Shown here: positions 37,625 through 46,560 of the stretch, piece after piece | Numbering within the stretch: the first letter of the stretch is position 1 | Layout of the letters: the number at the start of each line of letters is the position of its first letter | The notes under the pieces: model-generated | Seen by the model: the letters and a program-made list of their open reading frames with translations, nothing else | Databases searched by the model: none | Told to the model about the DNA's origin: nothing | Position numbers and translations under genes: made by a program | NCBI RefSeq assembly: GCF_016461715.1 | Contig: NZ_JAEMUI010000001.1 | Coordinates: 1 to 64,000 of the forward strand | DNA from: Marinomonas spartinae | GTDB lineage: Bacteria; Pseudomonadota; Gammaproteobacteria; Pseudomonadales; Marinomonadaceae | DNA length: 64,000 bases | Reading direction: 5' to 3'

Positions 37625-37927
37625 TTAACGGTGTAAGTTAGAAAGCTTAACGTTGGTTTCTAGTGCGGCCCGGTAGAAGAGTGCTACTTTGCCGATTGTT
37701 TGAACGACTTCTGCTTTCATGATTTTCGCGATTTCAGCAATGACAGCGTTTCTCGCTTCTCGATCAACTATGCTAATGCGGACTTTGATTAGCTCGTGAT
37801 CTTCCAAGGCGCGGTCAATTTCTGTTAATACCGGTTCTGTTAAACCGTTACCTGCTATCATGACAACAGGATTAAGGGAATGGCCAATTAGGCGATATTG
37901 CTTTTTTTGTGCGTTTGACAGACTCAT
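37625..37927 (-). CDS. yhbY: RNA-binding protein YhbY (CRM domain)
   Basis: A 100-residue CRM-domain protein that associates with pre-50S ribosomal particles. It begins MSLSNAQKKQYRLIGHSLNPVVMIAGNGLTEPV, and the GxxG-like loop is in MIAGNGLT. The C-terminal half includes HELIKVRISI and IGKVALFYRA, which complete the alpha-beta-alpha fold resembling the IF3 C-terminal domain. Length matches E. coli YhbY. It is divergent from rlmE, the same arrangement as in E. coli, which supports a shared link to ribosome assembly. Confidence 0.95.
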   Translation of the reverse strand: MSLSNAQKKQYRLIGHSLNPVVMIAGNGLTEPVLTEIDRALEDHELIKVRISIVDREARNAVIAEIAKIMKAEVVQTIGKVALFYRAALETNVKLSNLHR

Positions 37928-38026
37928 AATAAAAATTTCTCATCTTAGTTAACCCTCTTTATTGGAGGCTTTAGAGGTTAAGCGATATTATAGCGGAATA
38001 TTGACTGATTTAGGTATGATGAAACA

Positions 38027-38647
38027 GTGGCAAGATCAAAAAGTAGTGACCGTTGGATGAAGGAACATTTTGATGATGCGTATGTCAAAAAATCACATCA
38101 GGATGGTTATCGTTCCAGAGCCAGTTATAAACTCATTGAACTGAATGACAAAGACAAGCTTTTTCGTCCAGCAATGAGGGTGGTAGATTTAGGGGCTGCT
38201 CCAGGAGGCTGGTCTCAAGTTGCCGCCAAACTAATTGGTGACCAAGGAACCATCGTTGCATCGGATATTTTGGAAATGGCACCGTTACCTGGTGTGGACT
38301 TTGTGCAAGGAGACTTTACGGAACAAGAAGTCTATGAAGCGATTCTGGAGGCGATTGGCAATAAAAAAGCAGATCTTGTAATTTCAGATATGGCCCCCAA
38401 TATGAGTGGTAATAACGCTGTGGATCAGCCTCAGGCAATGTATCTTGTAGAGCTTGCTTTGGATATGGCGGCTCAGGTGTTGCGCCCTGGAGGAAATTTT
38501 CTTGTGAAGGTGTTCCAGGGTGAAGGGTTCGATGACTACCTAAAAGCAATGCGAGCGCAGTTTGCAACAGTTGTAACACGAAAACCGGATGCCTCGCGCG
38601 CTCGTAGCCGCGAAGTTTATTTATTAGGAAGACAATACAAAGGTTAA
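38027..38647 (+). CDS. rlmE: 23S rRNA (uridine-2'-O)-methyltransferase
   Basis: A 206-residue SAM-dependent enzyme (FtsJ/RrmJ) that methylates U2552 of 23S rRNA late in 50S assembly. It starts at GTG; the N-terminus [20 protein letters not shown] aligns with E. coli RlmE. The SAM motif is [19 protein letters not shown], and the catalytic K-D-K-E tetrad is visible: a Lys in RASYKLIEL, the Asp in [10 protein letters not shown], the Lys in [10 protein letters not shown] and a Glu in SREVYLLG. ftsH follows after about 58 nt; the rlmE-ftsH pair is a heat-shock operon in E. coli, but I could not confirm a sigma-32 promoter here. Confidence 0.96.
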   Translation: MARSKSSDRWMKEHFDDAYVKKSHQDGYRSRASYKLIELNDKDKLFRPAMRVVDLGAAPGGWSQVAAKLIGDQGTIVASDILEMAPLPGVDFVQGDFTEQEVYEAILEAIGNKKADLVISDMAPNMSGNNAVDQPQAMYLVELALDMAAQVLRPGGNFLVKVFQGEGFDDYLKAMRAQFATVVTRKPDASRARSREVYLLGRQYKG

Positions 38648-38705
38648 TAATGGTGTTCTAGTGTTATACTTAGAATACTCACTCTAACCGTTAAGAGGTG
38701 TGCTC

Positions 38706-40709
38706 TTGAACGATATGCTAAAAAATATTTTGTTGTGGTTGGTGATAGCCGCTGTGCTACTAACTGTCTTTAACAACTTTGACTCCTCATCCGATACAAA
38801 CAGGATTTCGTATTCTGAGTTTGTTAAGGAAGTAAATGATGGGCAAATAGCGAAAGTGGTGATTAGTGGTTATACCATTAATGGTACACGCAGCAACGGT
38901 GAATCGTTTGAAACCGTGCGACCTGCCGCTCAAGATCCAAAAATGATGGACGACCTATTAAGTAATAAAGTGGTTGTTGAAGGTAAAATGCCAGAAAGAC
39001 AAAGTATTTGGACGCAACTCTTAGTTGCGAGTTTCCCGATACTGCTTATTTTGGCCATTTTTATGTTCTTCATGCGACAAATGCAAGGAGGTGGCGGTGG
39101 CAAGGGCGGTCCGATGTCTTTTGGCAAGTCTAAAGCACGCCTTCTGCCGGAAGATCAAATCAAAACAACCTTTGCCGATGTAGCAGGTTGTGATGAAGCG
39201 AAAGAAGACACAGAAGAGTTGGTTGACTTCTTGCGTGAGCCAAGCAAATTTCAGCGCTTAGGTGGTAAAATTCCGCGTGGTATTTTGATGTGTGGGCCAC
39301 CAGGAACGGGTAAAACTTTGCTGGCTAAAGCCATTGCTGGTGAGGCAAAAGTACCTTTCTTCACCATTTCAGGTTCTGACTTCGTCGAAATGTTCGTCGG
39401 TGTGGGGGCTTCTCGTGTTCGTGATATGTTCGAGCAGGCGAAAAAGCATGCACCTTGTATTATCTTTATCGATGAGATCGATGCTGTTGGTCGTAACCGT
39501 GGCTCTGGCATGGGTGGCGGTAATGATGAACGTGAGCAAACTTTGAACCAGCTATTGGTTGAGATGGATGGTTTTGAAGGTAACGAAGGCATTATCGTGA
39601 TTGCGGCGACAAACCGTCCAGATGTATTAGACCCTGCTTTGCTTCGTCCTGGTCGTTTTGACCGACAAGTGCAAGTGGGCTTACCTGACATTCGTGGCCG
39701 TGAGCAGATTCTTAAGGTGCATTTGCGCAAAGTACCTTGTGACGACGATGTAGAACCAAAAAACATCGCTCGTGGTACACCAGGTTTTTCAGGTGCGGAC
39801 TTGGCAAACCTTGTTAACGAAGCGGCTTTATTTGCCGCACGCTCAAACCGTCGCTTGGTTAACATGGAGCAGTTGGAATTAGCGAAAGATAAAATTCTCA
39901 TGGGCGCTGAGCGTAAAACCATGGTGATGAAAGAAGAAGATAAGCTCAATACTGCTTATCATGAGGCGGGTCATACGATCATTGGCTATTTGATGCCTGA
40001 ACATGATCCAGTTTATAAAGTCTCGATTATTCCTCGTGGACGAGCGCTTGGGGTGACGATGTATTTGCCTGAAGAGGATAAATACAGTGTTAGCAAGCGA
40101 GGGCTTGAGAGCCAAGTATGTAGTTTGTACGGTGGTCGGATTGCAGAAGAAATGATCCACGGTTTTGATGGGGTTTCGACTGGTGCGTCTAACGATATTG
40201 AACGTGCGACGAGCATTGCTCGTAACATGGTAACAAAGTGGGGCTTGTCAGAGAAATTGGGGCCTTTTGCTTATGAGGAAGATGATAATAGCGGGAGCTA
40301 TATCTCTGGTCCGACGGGCAGTAAGGCAAACTATTTCTCGCCTGAGACAGGTAAAATCATTGATGCAGAAGTACAGGATATCATTAATCGCTGTTACGAG
40401 AAGGCAACTCAGATTTTAACTGAAAATCGCAGTAAGCTGGATGTGATGGCGGAAGCCTTGATGCAATATGAGACCATCGATGCTAAGCAGATCAAAGAAA
40501 TCATGGATGGTAAAAAACCCTCTCCGCCAGAAGGTTGGTCTGATACGCATGGTGACTCATCAAATGGCAAAGGTGAAACAAAAGAAGCCGTTGCTGATGC
40601 GGACCCTGAGGCAAAGTCTTCTTCCGAGGAAGAAGAAAAACGTGATGATTTTGGTACGACTCCAAATCAAGCAAGTGAAACGGCCCCTAAAACATCAGGC
40701 GAGTCTTAA
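38706..40709 (+). CDS. ftsH: ATP-dependent zinc metalloprotease FtsH
   Basis: About 667 residues. An inner-membrane AAA+ protease that degrades unassembled membrane proteins and short-lived regulators. Helices are at about 8-22 and 104-123, enclosing a periplasmic domain. The pore-proximal linker [20 protein letters not shown] precedes Walker A GPPGTGKT (about 197), the pore loop [13 protein letters not shown], Walker [12 protein letters not shown], the SRH region [19 protein letters not shown] and zinc site HEAGH (about 419). I prefer TTG at 38706, which has AGAGG 7 nt upstream, over GTG at 38700, which overlaps that site. The C-terminal 60 residues are an acidic, low-complexity tail. Confidence 0.97.
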   Translation: MNDMLKNILLWLVIAAVLLTVFNNFDSSSDTNRISYSEFVKEVNDGQIAKVVISGYTINGTRSNGESFETVRPAAQDPKMMDDLLSNKVVVEGKMPERQSIWTQLLVASFPILLILAIFMFFMRQMQGGGGGKGGPMSFGKSKARLLPEDQIKTTFADVAGCDEAKEDTEELVDFLREPSKFQRLGGKIPRGILMCGPPGTGKTLLAKAIAGEAKVPFFTISGSDFVEMFVGVGASRVRDMFEQAKKHAPCIIFIDEIDAVGRNRGSGMGGGNDEREQTLNQLLVEMDGFEGNEGIIVIAATNRPDVLDPALLRPGRFDRQVQVGLPDIRGREQILKVHLRKVPCDDDVEPKNIARGTPGFSGADLANLVNEAALFAARSNRRLVNMEQLELAKDKILMGAERKTMVMKEEDKLNTAYHEAGHTIIGYLMPEHDPVYKVSIIPRGRALGVTMYLPEEDKYSVSKRGLESQVCSLYGGRIAEEMIHGFDGVSTGASNDIERATSIARNMVTKWGLSEKLGPFAYEEDDNSGSYISGPTGSKANYFSPETGKIIDAEVQDIINRCYEKATQILTENRSKLDVMAEALMQYETIDAKQIKEIMDGKKPSPPEGWSDTHGDSSNGKGETKEAVADADPEAKSSSEEEEKRDDFGTTPNQASETAPKTSGES

Positions 40710-40736
40710 CTTGCCTGCTTTGATCTCGGATAATTA

Positions 40737-41570
40737 ATGTCTGTTATGAACTTTGGAGGCAGGTCTCTCGACCTGTCTCTTCCTCATGTTATGGGGATTC
40801 TCAATGTCACTCCCGATTCCTTTTCGGATGGCGGATCCTATACCTCTCTAGATCGTGCGCTTAAACAAGCTGAAAAAATGGTTCTCGAAGGCGCCAGCTT
40901 TATTGATGTTGGTGGAGAATCAACTCGTCCCGGAGCTGCGGTTGTTTCTATACAAGAAGAAATGGATCGTGTTTTGCCTGTTGTTGAGGCTATACAGCAG
41001 CGTTTTGATGTCATTATATCGGTCGATACCAGTTCGCCAGAGGTGATTTCCGGTGCAACGCGTCTCGGTATGGGGTTGATTAATGATGTTCGTGCGTTAG
41101 AGCGTCCGGGTGCAATGCAAGCGGCCGCAGAGTCTGGGGTGCCAGTTTGTTTAATGCACATGAAGGGCAACCCTGAAACAATGCAGCAATGTGTGCAATA
41201 CGACTCTGTGGTCGGCGAAGTTGAGGCTTATTTACTGGCAAGAGTAGCGGCGTGTGAAAGGGCAGGTATTGGTCGTGAGAAGTTGATGCTGGATCCTGGA
41301 ATTGGGTTTGGTAAATCATTAGAGCATAATTTGACTTTACTGAATCGGACAGCTGGGTTTAGGCGATTGGGTTTTCCTGTATTGATCGGTGTATCCCGTA
41401 AAACCATGATCGGTGACATATTAAATGTTCCTGTTGGTGAGCGTCTTTTTGCTACGATGGGGGCTAATGCATCGGCTTTTGCTAAAGGGGCTCGTATTTT
41501 TAGGGTGCATGATGTTAAGCCCCATGTCGATATGCTGAAATTAATGTACAGAATTGAAAAGGAAGGGTAA
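40737..41570 (+). CDS. folP: Dihydropteroate synthase
   Basis: A 277-residue enzyme that condenses 6-hydroxymethyl-dihydropterin pyrophosphate with p-aminobenzoate in folate synthesis, the sulfonamide target. Both family signatures are present: [17 protein letters not shown] and [13 protein letters not shown]. Further TIM-barrel segments are [32 protein letters not shown] and [11 protein letters not shown], the latter with the substrate-binding Lys. It lies 27 nt after ftsH and its TAA overlaps the glmM start by one base (TAATG), so glmM translation is coupled. Confidence 0.97.
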   Translation: MSVMNFGGRSLDLSLPHVMGILNVTPDSFSDGGSYTSLDRALKQAEKMVLEGASFIDVGGESTRPGAAVVSIQEEMDRVLPVVEAIQQRFDVIISVDTSSPEVISGATRLGMGLINDVRALERPGAMQAAAESGVPVCLMHMKGNPETMQQCVQYDSVVGEVEAYLLARVAACERAGIGREKLMLDPGIGFGKSLEHNLTLLNRTAGFRRLGFPVLIGVSRKTMIGDILNVPVGERLFATMGANASAFAKGARIFRVHDVKPHVDMLKLMYRIEKEG

Positions 41571-42904
41571 TGCGTAAATATTTCGGTACGGATGGTATTC
41601 GTGGTCGAGTAGGAAAATCGCCGATCACGCCTGAGTTTATGTTGAAGCTTGGTTGGGCGGCAGGTCAGGTTTTTAAAGAAAAAGACAAAAAAATTCTGAT
41701 TGGTAAGGATACAAGGGTTTCCGGTTATATGTTTGAGTCGGCGTTGGAAGCTGGGATTGTGGCGGCGGGGGCTGATGTCCGTCTTGTGGGGCCGATGCCA
41801 ACCCCTGCTATTGCTTATCTTACACGTACTTTTCGTGCCAGTGCTGGGATTGTGATTAGCGCTTCTCACAATCCTTATACCGATAATGGTATTAAATTCT
41901 TTTCGGCTGAAGGTGGGAAAGTCTCGGACGAGATTGAGGAACGCATAGAATATTACCTAGATCGCCCCATGGAAGTGGTGGAGTCGAACCTAATAGGCCG
42001 AGCCAAACGTATCGATGATGCGGCAGGTCGATATATAGAATACTGTAAAGGGACCTTTCCAATTGGGTTGCAGTTAACCGGGCTAAAAATCGTTGTTGAT
42101 TGTGCCGATGGGGCGACTTACCACGTTGCACCAAGAGTGTTTTCTGAGCTTGGCGCAGATGTGGTAGCGATTGGCGTCGAGCCTGACGGTTTGAATATTA
42201 ATGAGACTAGTGGTGCGACGAAACCTGAATTGCTACAAAAAATCGTACTGGAAGAGCAGGCTGATATTGGTATTGCTTTGGATGGTGATGGTGACCGTTT
42301 GATTCTGGTGGATCGTCATGGTGTCGTTCGTGATGGCGATGATGTGCTGTATGTTATTGCTCATCACTTAATGAAAACAGGGCGATTCAGTGGTGGTGTA
42401 GTCGGTACCTTGATGAGTAACTTTGGTCTGGAGTTGGCGTTTTCTGAAAGTGGTATTGGTTTTAGCCGAGCTGCAGTAGGGGATCGTTATGTCAATGAGA
42501 GATTGGTTCAGCATGGTTGGTCTTTAGGGGGAGAACCCTCCGGTCATATAGTATGTCGTTCTATTACGACCACTGGAGATGGTATTATTGCTGCGCTTCA
42601 GGTTTTGCAAGCAATGATCGAAGAAAATAAGACGCTCGATGAGCTACTTAAAGGCTTTGTTAAATTTCCTCAAAAATTGCGAAATATCCGTGTTGAAGAG
42701 CGTTTTGTGCCAACAGAAATACCAGCCTTGCAGAAAGCCATAGCAACGGCGAATGAACGTTTAAATGGGCTTGGACGTGTTCTGCTGCGTGCGTCCGGAA
42801 CGGAACCTTTAATTCGCGTTATGGTGGAAGGTCGTGATGACGAGACAGTAGACGAGTTAATTGAGTATCTTTCGGCAGAAGTTCAGGCGGCTATTCCAAA
42901 ATAG
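41570..42904 (+). CDS. glmM: Phosphoglucosamine mutase
   Basis: A 444-residue enzyme that converts glucosamine-6-phosphate to glucosamine-1-phosphate for peptidoglycan and LPS. The phospho-Ser loop is [19 protein letters not shown], the Mg2+ loop [13 protein letters not shown], the sugar-binding loop [10 protein letters not shown] and the C-terminal phosphate-binding loop [15 protein letters not shown]. Length equals E. coli GlmM. It overlaps folP by one base and ends about 100 nt before tpiA, with a GC-rich hairpin in between. Confidence 0.97.
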   Translation: MRKYFGTDGIRGRVGKSPITPEFMLKLGWAAGQVFKEKDKKILIGKDTRVSGYMFESALEAGIVAAGADVRLVGPMPTPAIAYLTRTFRASAGIVISASHNPYTDNGIKFFSAEGGKVSDEIEERIEYYLDRPMEVVESNLIGRAKRIDDAAGRYIEYCKGTFPIGLQLTGLKIVVDCADGATYHVAPRVFSELGADVVAIGVEPDGLNINETSGATKPELLQKIVLEEQADIGIALDGDGDRLILVDRHGVVRDGDDVLYVIAHHLMKTGRFSGGVVGTLMSNFGLELAFSESGIGFSRAAVGDRYVNERLVQHGWSLGGEPSGHIVCRSITTTGDGIIAALQVLQAMIEENKTLDELLKGFVKFPQKLRNIRVEERFVPTEIPALQKAIATANERLNGLGRVLLRASGTEPLIRVMVEGRDDETVDELIEYLSAEVQAAIPK

Positions 42905-42957
42905 AGACGAATTGTTGGTTTTTTCCTTCAATTGGTGAAATAAATACTTGAAACAAT

Positions 42958-42983
42958 GGCGCCCATTCCATAAAATGGGCGCC
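42958..42983 (+). repeat. GC-rich hairpin before tpiA
   Basis: GGCGCCCATT and AATGGGCGCC form a perfect 10-bp stem with a 6-nt loop. No T run follows; instead the tpiA ribosome-binding site (TTTAGGGG) begins about 8 nt later. It could stabilise or delimit the tpiA message, or act as a weak terminator for glmM. Confidence 0.6.
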
Positions 42984-43002
42984 TCGAATTTAGGGGTTAG
43001 AT

Positions 43003-43752
43003 ATGACTCGTCAAAAGATCGTAGCTGGTAACTGGAAAATGAATGGCTCTTTGGAGTCGATTAATGCTCTTGTTGATGGCTTGCTTAAGGCTGATCAGTC
43101 TGATTCTGAAGTAGTAATCGCACCTTCATTCCCTTATTTGTCTTTGGTTTCTCAATCAACAGCTGATAGTAATATTGTGTTGGCTGCTCAAAATGTGAGT
43201 GATCAAGAGAAAGGGGCTTTTACCGGCGAAGTTTCAGCGTCCATGCTGAAAGATTTTTCTGTTAAGTATGTGTTGGTGGGGCATTCTGAAAGACGTTCAC
43301 TGTATGCCGAGTCAGATGATTTTATCGCATCTAAGGTGAAGGTGTTGTTGGATGCTGAGTTGACTCCTATGTTGTGCATTGGAGAGACGCTAGAACAGCG
43401 CGAAGCAGGTCAAACATTGTCTGTTTGTGAGCAACAATTACAAGCCGTGTTGGATCTAGTGGGTGTAGAAGCTTTTGCTAAAATAGTTATTGCTTATGAA
43501 CCTGTTTGGGCTATTGGTACTGGTTTATCTGCTAGTGCTGAGCAAGCACAAGAAGTGCATCAGGCCATTAGAGCATTTTTAGCTAAGTCTTCTGAAACTG
43601 TAGCCAAGAAAGTACAGATTCTATATGGCGGCAGTGTGAAAGCGTCCACAAGCGCGGAATTATTTGCAATGCCCGATGTAGATGGTGCATTGGTTGGTGG
43701 TGCATCACTTGATGCAGATGAATTTATAGCAATCGTTAAAGCGGCAGGTTAA
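43003..43752 (+). CDS. tpiA: Triosephosphate isomerase
   Basis: A 249-residue TIM barrel that interconverts dihydroxyacetone phosphate and glyceraldehyde-3-phosphate. The substrate-binding Lys is in VAGNWKMNG, the catalytic His in VGHSERRSLY, the catalytic Glu in IAYEPVWAIGTG (loop 6 follows), and the phosphate grip in LYGGSVKAS and GALVGGASL. ATG 43003 has AGGGG upstream. It lies between glmM and secG, as in Pseudomonas; E. coli has tpiA elsewhere. secG begins 3 nt after its stop. Confidence 0.97.
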   Translation: MTRQKIVAGNWKMNGSLESINALVDGLLKADQSDSEVVIAPSFPYLSLVSQSTADSNIVLAAQNVSDQEKGAFTGEVSASMLKDFSVKYVLVGHSERRSLYAESDDFIASKVKVLLDAELTPMLCIGETLEQREAGQTLSVCEQQLQAVLDLVGVEAFAKIVIAYEPVWAIGTGLSASAEQAQEVHQAIRAFLAKSSETVAKKVQILYGGSVKASTSAELFAMPDVDGALVGGASLDADEFIAIVKAAG

Positions 43753-43755
43753 TTA

Positions 43756-44121
43756 ATGGAAGCACTGATTTTAGTATTGCATGTATTGGCGGCGGTTGTC
43801 ATTATCACGTTGGTATTATTGCAACAAGGTAAAGGTGCGGATGCAGGTGCCTCTTTCGGTGGCGGCGCTTCTCAGACAGTGTTTGGTGGTCAAGGTAGTG
43901 GCAGTTTTTTTGGCAAAATGACGGCGCTATTTGCACTGATTTTCTTTGTGACAAGTTTTAGTTTGGCATACCTCGCTAGTCAACAAGCAAAAAATATATC
44001 TGGTGCGGCAGATTTAGTACCGGCGGCATCTCATGTGAGTAATTCTGTTGATATGCCGAAACTTGGTGAAAGTAAGAAAAAAGCACCAGAAAGTAAATCT
44101 GATATCCCTTCTACAAACTAA
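43756..44121 (+). CDS. secG: Preprotein translocase subunit SecG
   Basis: A 121-residue two-helix membrane protein of the SecYEG channel. The first helix is LILVLHVLAAVVIITLVLLQQG, followed by the conserved cytoplasmic loop GKGADAGASFGGGASQTVFG and the second helix (MTALFALIFFVTSFSLAYLA). The C-terminal 40 residues are a polar Lys/Ser-rich tail. It starts 3 nt after tpiA and is followed by the tRNA-Leu gene, as in E. coli (secG-leuU). Confidence 0.95.
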   Translation: MEALILVLHVLAAVVIITLVLLQQGKGADAGASFGGGASQTVFGGQGSGSFFGKMTALFALIFFVTSFSLAYLASQQAKNISGAADLVPAASHVSNSVDMPKLGESKKKAPESKSDIPSTN

Positions 44122-44143
44122 CGTATATTTGTAGATAAGTTTA

Positions 44144-44229
44144 GCCGATGTGGTGAAATTGGTAGACACGCCATCTTGAGGGGGTGGTAGCCTACGGCTG
44201 TGCCGGTTCGAGTCCGGCCATCGGCACCA
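44144..44229 (+). tRNA. tRNA-Leu (anticodon GAG)
   Basis: An 86-nt class II tRNA with encoded CCA. The acceptor stem is GCCGATG with CATCGGC and discriminator A. The D arm includes GGTAGAC, the anticodon stem CCATC/GGTGG encloses loop TTGAGGG (anticodon GAG, reads CUC and CUU), a long variable arm follows, and the T arm is GCCGG-TTCGAGT-CCGGC. It is the position of leuU in E. coli. It probably belongs to the secG transcript. Confidence 0.97.
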
Positions 44230-44232
44230 ATA

Positions 44233-44261
44233 TTGAGTTGATGTTATGTTTCCTGTATAAT
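44233..44261 (+). promoter_or_regulatory. Promoter of tRNA-fMet
   Basis: TTGAGT (44233-44238) and a perfect TATAAT (44256-44261) are separated by 17 bp, placing the start point about 7-8 nt before the mature tRNA. Confidence 0.8.
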
Positions 44262-44274
44262 GTCGTTACTTTGT

Positions 44275-44351
<77 letters not shown>

Positions 44352-44438
44352 ATATTTACTCAGTATTGAGTTGTAATAATCACCATTCTTTGAATGGTTG
44401 CTCTCTTCATCACAACGGATGATAAAGTAGAGCAATAA

Positions 44439-44460
44439 GGACCCCTATATGGGGTTTTTT
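44439..44460 (+). terminator. First terminator between tRNA-fMet and rimP
   Basis: ACCCC and GGGGT form a short stem over TATAT, followed by six T. In E. coli the metY-rimP gap likewise holds terminators that are read through. Confidence 0.7.
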
Positions 44461-44492
44461 GTTATCTGCACTGTTACTGTTTGTAAATAGAA

Positions 44493-44515
44493 ATGGGCCT
44501 TGAGCCCGTTTTTTG
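44493..44515 (+). terminator. Second terminator before rimP
   Basis: ATGGGC pairs with GCCCGT around CTTGA and is followed by a T run. It ends about 40 nt before the rimP start and may attenuate the operon. Confidence 0.7.
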
Positions 44516-44553
44516 TTTCTGCGTTTTGCAAATTATCGTTTCGGAGAAAGCGT

Positions 44554-45015
44554 TTGTCAGCTAAATATACGATTTTAGAAGAACTGATTCGACCTGTCGT
44601 GGAAGGTTTAGGATTCCAATTTTGGGGAATGGAATATTTATCACAGGGTAAAGACTCTGTGTTACGTATTTTTATTGATACTGAACTGGAAAAAGGCATC
44701 GATGTCGAAGACTGTGCTCAAGTCAGCCGACAAGTTAGCTCTATTCTAGACGTTGAAGATCCTATCACTGGTGAATATAACCTTGAGGTCTCGTCACCTG
44801 GTTTGGATCGTCCCTTGTTTGAATTGACTCAATACCAAGCTTATGTCGGTGCTGTGATTGCTTTGCGTTTACGGGTGCCATTTGATGGTCGTCGTAAGTT
44901 TAAAGGGCTATTAGTGGCTATCGAAGACGATGACGTCGTTATCCGTGTTGACCAGGAAGAATACCTGCTGCCTTTCGATTTGATTGATAAGGCAAATGTT
45001 GTTCCACAATTTTAA
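44554..45015 (+). CDS. rimP: Ribosome maturation factor RimP
   Basis: About 153 residues; needed for 30S assembly. Start TTG at 44554 ([21 protein letters not shown]) has GGAG 8 nt upstream and matches the family N-terminus; a longer frame from TTG 44500 would run through a terminator and is rejected. Conserved parts are [22 protein letters not shown] and [15 protein letters not shown], then a C-terminal SH3-like domain. It is the first protein gene of rimP-nusA-infB-rbfA-truB-rpsO-pnp, 27 nt before nusA. The TTG start and leader terminators suggest modest, regulated expression. Confidence 0.96.
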   Translation: MSAKYTILEELIRPVVEGLGFQFWGMEYLSQGKDSVLRIFIDTELEKGIDVEDCAQVSRQVSSILDVEDPITGEYNLEVSSPGLDRPLFELTQYQAYVGAVIALRLRVPFDGRRKFKGLLVAIEDDDVVIRVDQEEYLLPFDLIDKANVVPQF

Positions 45016-45042
45016 TTTAACCTTGATAGAGAGGCTAAAAGG

Positions 45043-46533
45043 ATGAGCAAAGAAATTCTTTTGGTAGTAGAAGCCGTTTCCAACGAGAAAGATGTTCCGA
45101 AACAAGTTATTTTCGAAGCCGTTGAAATTGCTTTAGCAAGTGCTGCCAAGCGTCGTTTTGAAGACGATGCATTGATTCGTGTGTCTATTGATCAAAGAAC
45201 TGGGGATTACAAAACGTATCGTCAGTGGCATATCGTAGAGGATCAAGACTATTCTGCTCCAGCATCTGAGTTAACGGTAGATGATGTGGAAGAGCAAAAC
45301 TTGAATGTTGCCTTAGGTGATATCTACGAAGAAGAGGTGGAGTCCGAAGAGTTTGGTCGTATTGCTGCTCAAACGGCAAAACAAGTCATTGTGCAAAAAG
45401 TTCGCGAAGCAGAGCGTGCTAAAATGGTTGCACGCTATAGTGAAAAAGTGGGCAAGTTGGTTCATGGTCAAGTTAAAAAAGTGACACGTGATAGTTTAAT
45501 TATTGATTTGGGTGAAAACGCAGAAGCGACATTACCAAAAGATCAGTTAATTGCACGTGAAACGTTTCGTATGAATGATCGTGTTCGTGCCTTATTAATG
45601 GAAATTCGTGAAGATAATCGTGGTTCACAACTTATCTTATCTCGTAACTCTCCCGATTTCATGATTGAACTTTTCCGTTTGGAAGTGCCTGAAATTGCTG
45701 AAGAAGTGATTGATATTCGAGGTGCTTCTCGAGATCCAGGTTTACGAGCAAAAATTGCCGTGAAAACCAATGACCGTCGTATTGATCCGATTGGTGCTTG
45801 TGTTGGTATGCGCGGTGCTCGTGTACAAGCGGTTTCTAATGAAATGAATGGCGAGCGTGTGGATATTGTTCTTTGGGACGATAATCCTGCTCAATTAGTT
45901 ATCAATGCGATGGCGCCTGCCGAAGTGGACTCTATTGTCATTGATGAAGATGCGCATTCTATGGATGTTGCAGTGAAAAGCGACAATTTAGCGCAAGCTA
46001 TTGGTCGTAATGGTCAAAATGTTCGTCTTGCGTCAGCATTAACCGGTTGGGCATTGAATGTGATGACCAGTGAAGATGCCGAAGCAAAACAACAAGAAGA
46101 ATCACAGAAATTGATCGACTTGTTTGTGAATGGGCTCGACATTGATGATGATTTGGCTATCCAAATGGTCGAAGAGGGATTTACGTCGCTAGAAGAAGTG
46201 GCTTATGTCCCGATGGAAGAAATGTTAGACATCGACGGATTTGATGAAGATTTAGTAAACGAACTACGTTCTCGCGCCAAAGAGGCCTTGTTAAACCAAG
46301 CGCTTCAAGCAGAAGAGCAATTAGATGGTGCCAAGCCAGCTTCTGACTTGTTAGAAATGGAAGGTATGGATAATCATTTGGCGTTGGTGTTGGCTTCTAA
46401 AGGTGTCACGACGATGGAAGATCTTGCCGAGCAATCCGTCGATGAATTGCTTGATATAGAAGGAATGACAGAAGAGCGTGCAGGTAAACTGATTCTGACT
46501 GCTCGCGCACCTTGGTTTGCTGAATCTGAATAA
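45043..46533 (+). CDS. nusA: Transcription elongation and termination factor NusA
   Basis: A 496-residue protein that binds RNA polymerase and controls pausing, termination and antitermination. Domains in order: N-terminal polymerase-binding domain (about 1-125), S1 domain (about 135-200, VGKLVHGQVKKVTRDSLIIDLG), KH1 and KH2 (DPIGACVGMRGARVQAV; QAIGRNGQNVRLAS), and two C-terminal acidic HhH repeats (about 365-420 and 440-490), as in E. coli and other gammaproteobacteria. It lies between rimP and infB in the conserved operon. In E. coli NusA feeds back on readthrough of the leader terminators; the same layout is present here. Confidence 0.97.
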   Translation: MSKEILLVVEAVSNEKDVPKQVIFEAVEIALASAAKRRFEDDALIRVSIDQRTGDYKTYRQWHIVEDQDYSAPASELTVDDVEEQNLNVALGDIYEEEVESEEFGRIAAQTAKQVIVQKVREAERAKMVARYSEKVGKLVHGQVKKVTRDSLIIDLGENAEATLPKDQLIARETFRMNDRVRALLMEIREDNRGSQLILSRNSPDFMIELFRLEVPEIAEEVIDIRGASRDPGLRAKIAVKTNDRRIDPIGACVGMRGARVQAVSNEMNGERVDIVLWDDNPAQLVINAMAPAEVDSIVIDEDAHSMDVAVKSDNLAQAIGRNGQNVRLASALTGWALNVMTSEDAEAKQQEESQKLIDLFVNGLDIDDDLAIQMVEEGFTSLEEVAYVPMEEMLDIDGFDEDLVNELRSRAKEALLNQALQAEEQLDGAKPASDLLEMEGMDNHLALVLASKGVTTMEDLAEQSVDELLDIEGMTEERAGKLILTARAPWFAESE

Positions 46534-46560
46534 AATCTGAGTACATGAAGGGGGAACTTA

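Noticed and set aside
39251-39949. 232-codon minus-strand frame inside ftsH
   Set aside because: Lies wholly opposite a conserved ftsH region encoding Walker motifs; its composition is what antisense of an AAA+ domain gives.
44500-44553. 18-residue N-terminal extension of RimP from TTG 44500
   Set aside because: Begins inside a terminator hairpin and lacks a ribosome-binding site; the TTG at 44554 fits the family and has GGAG.
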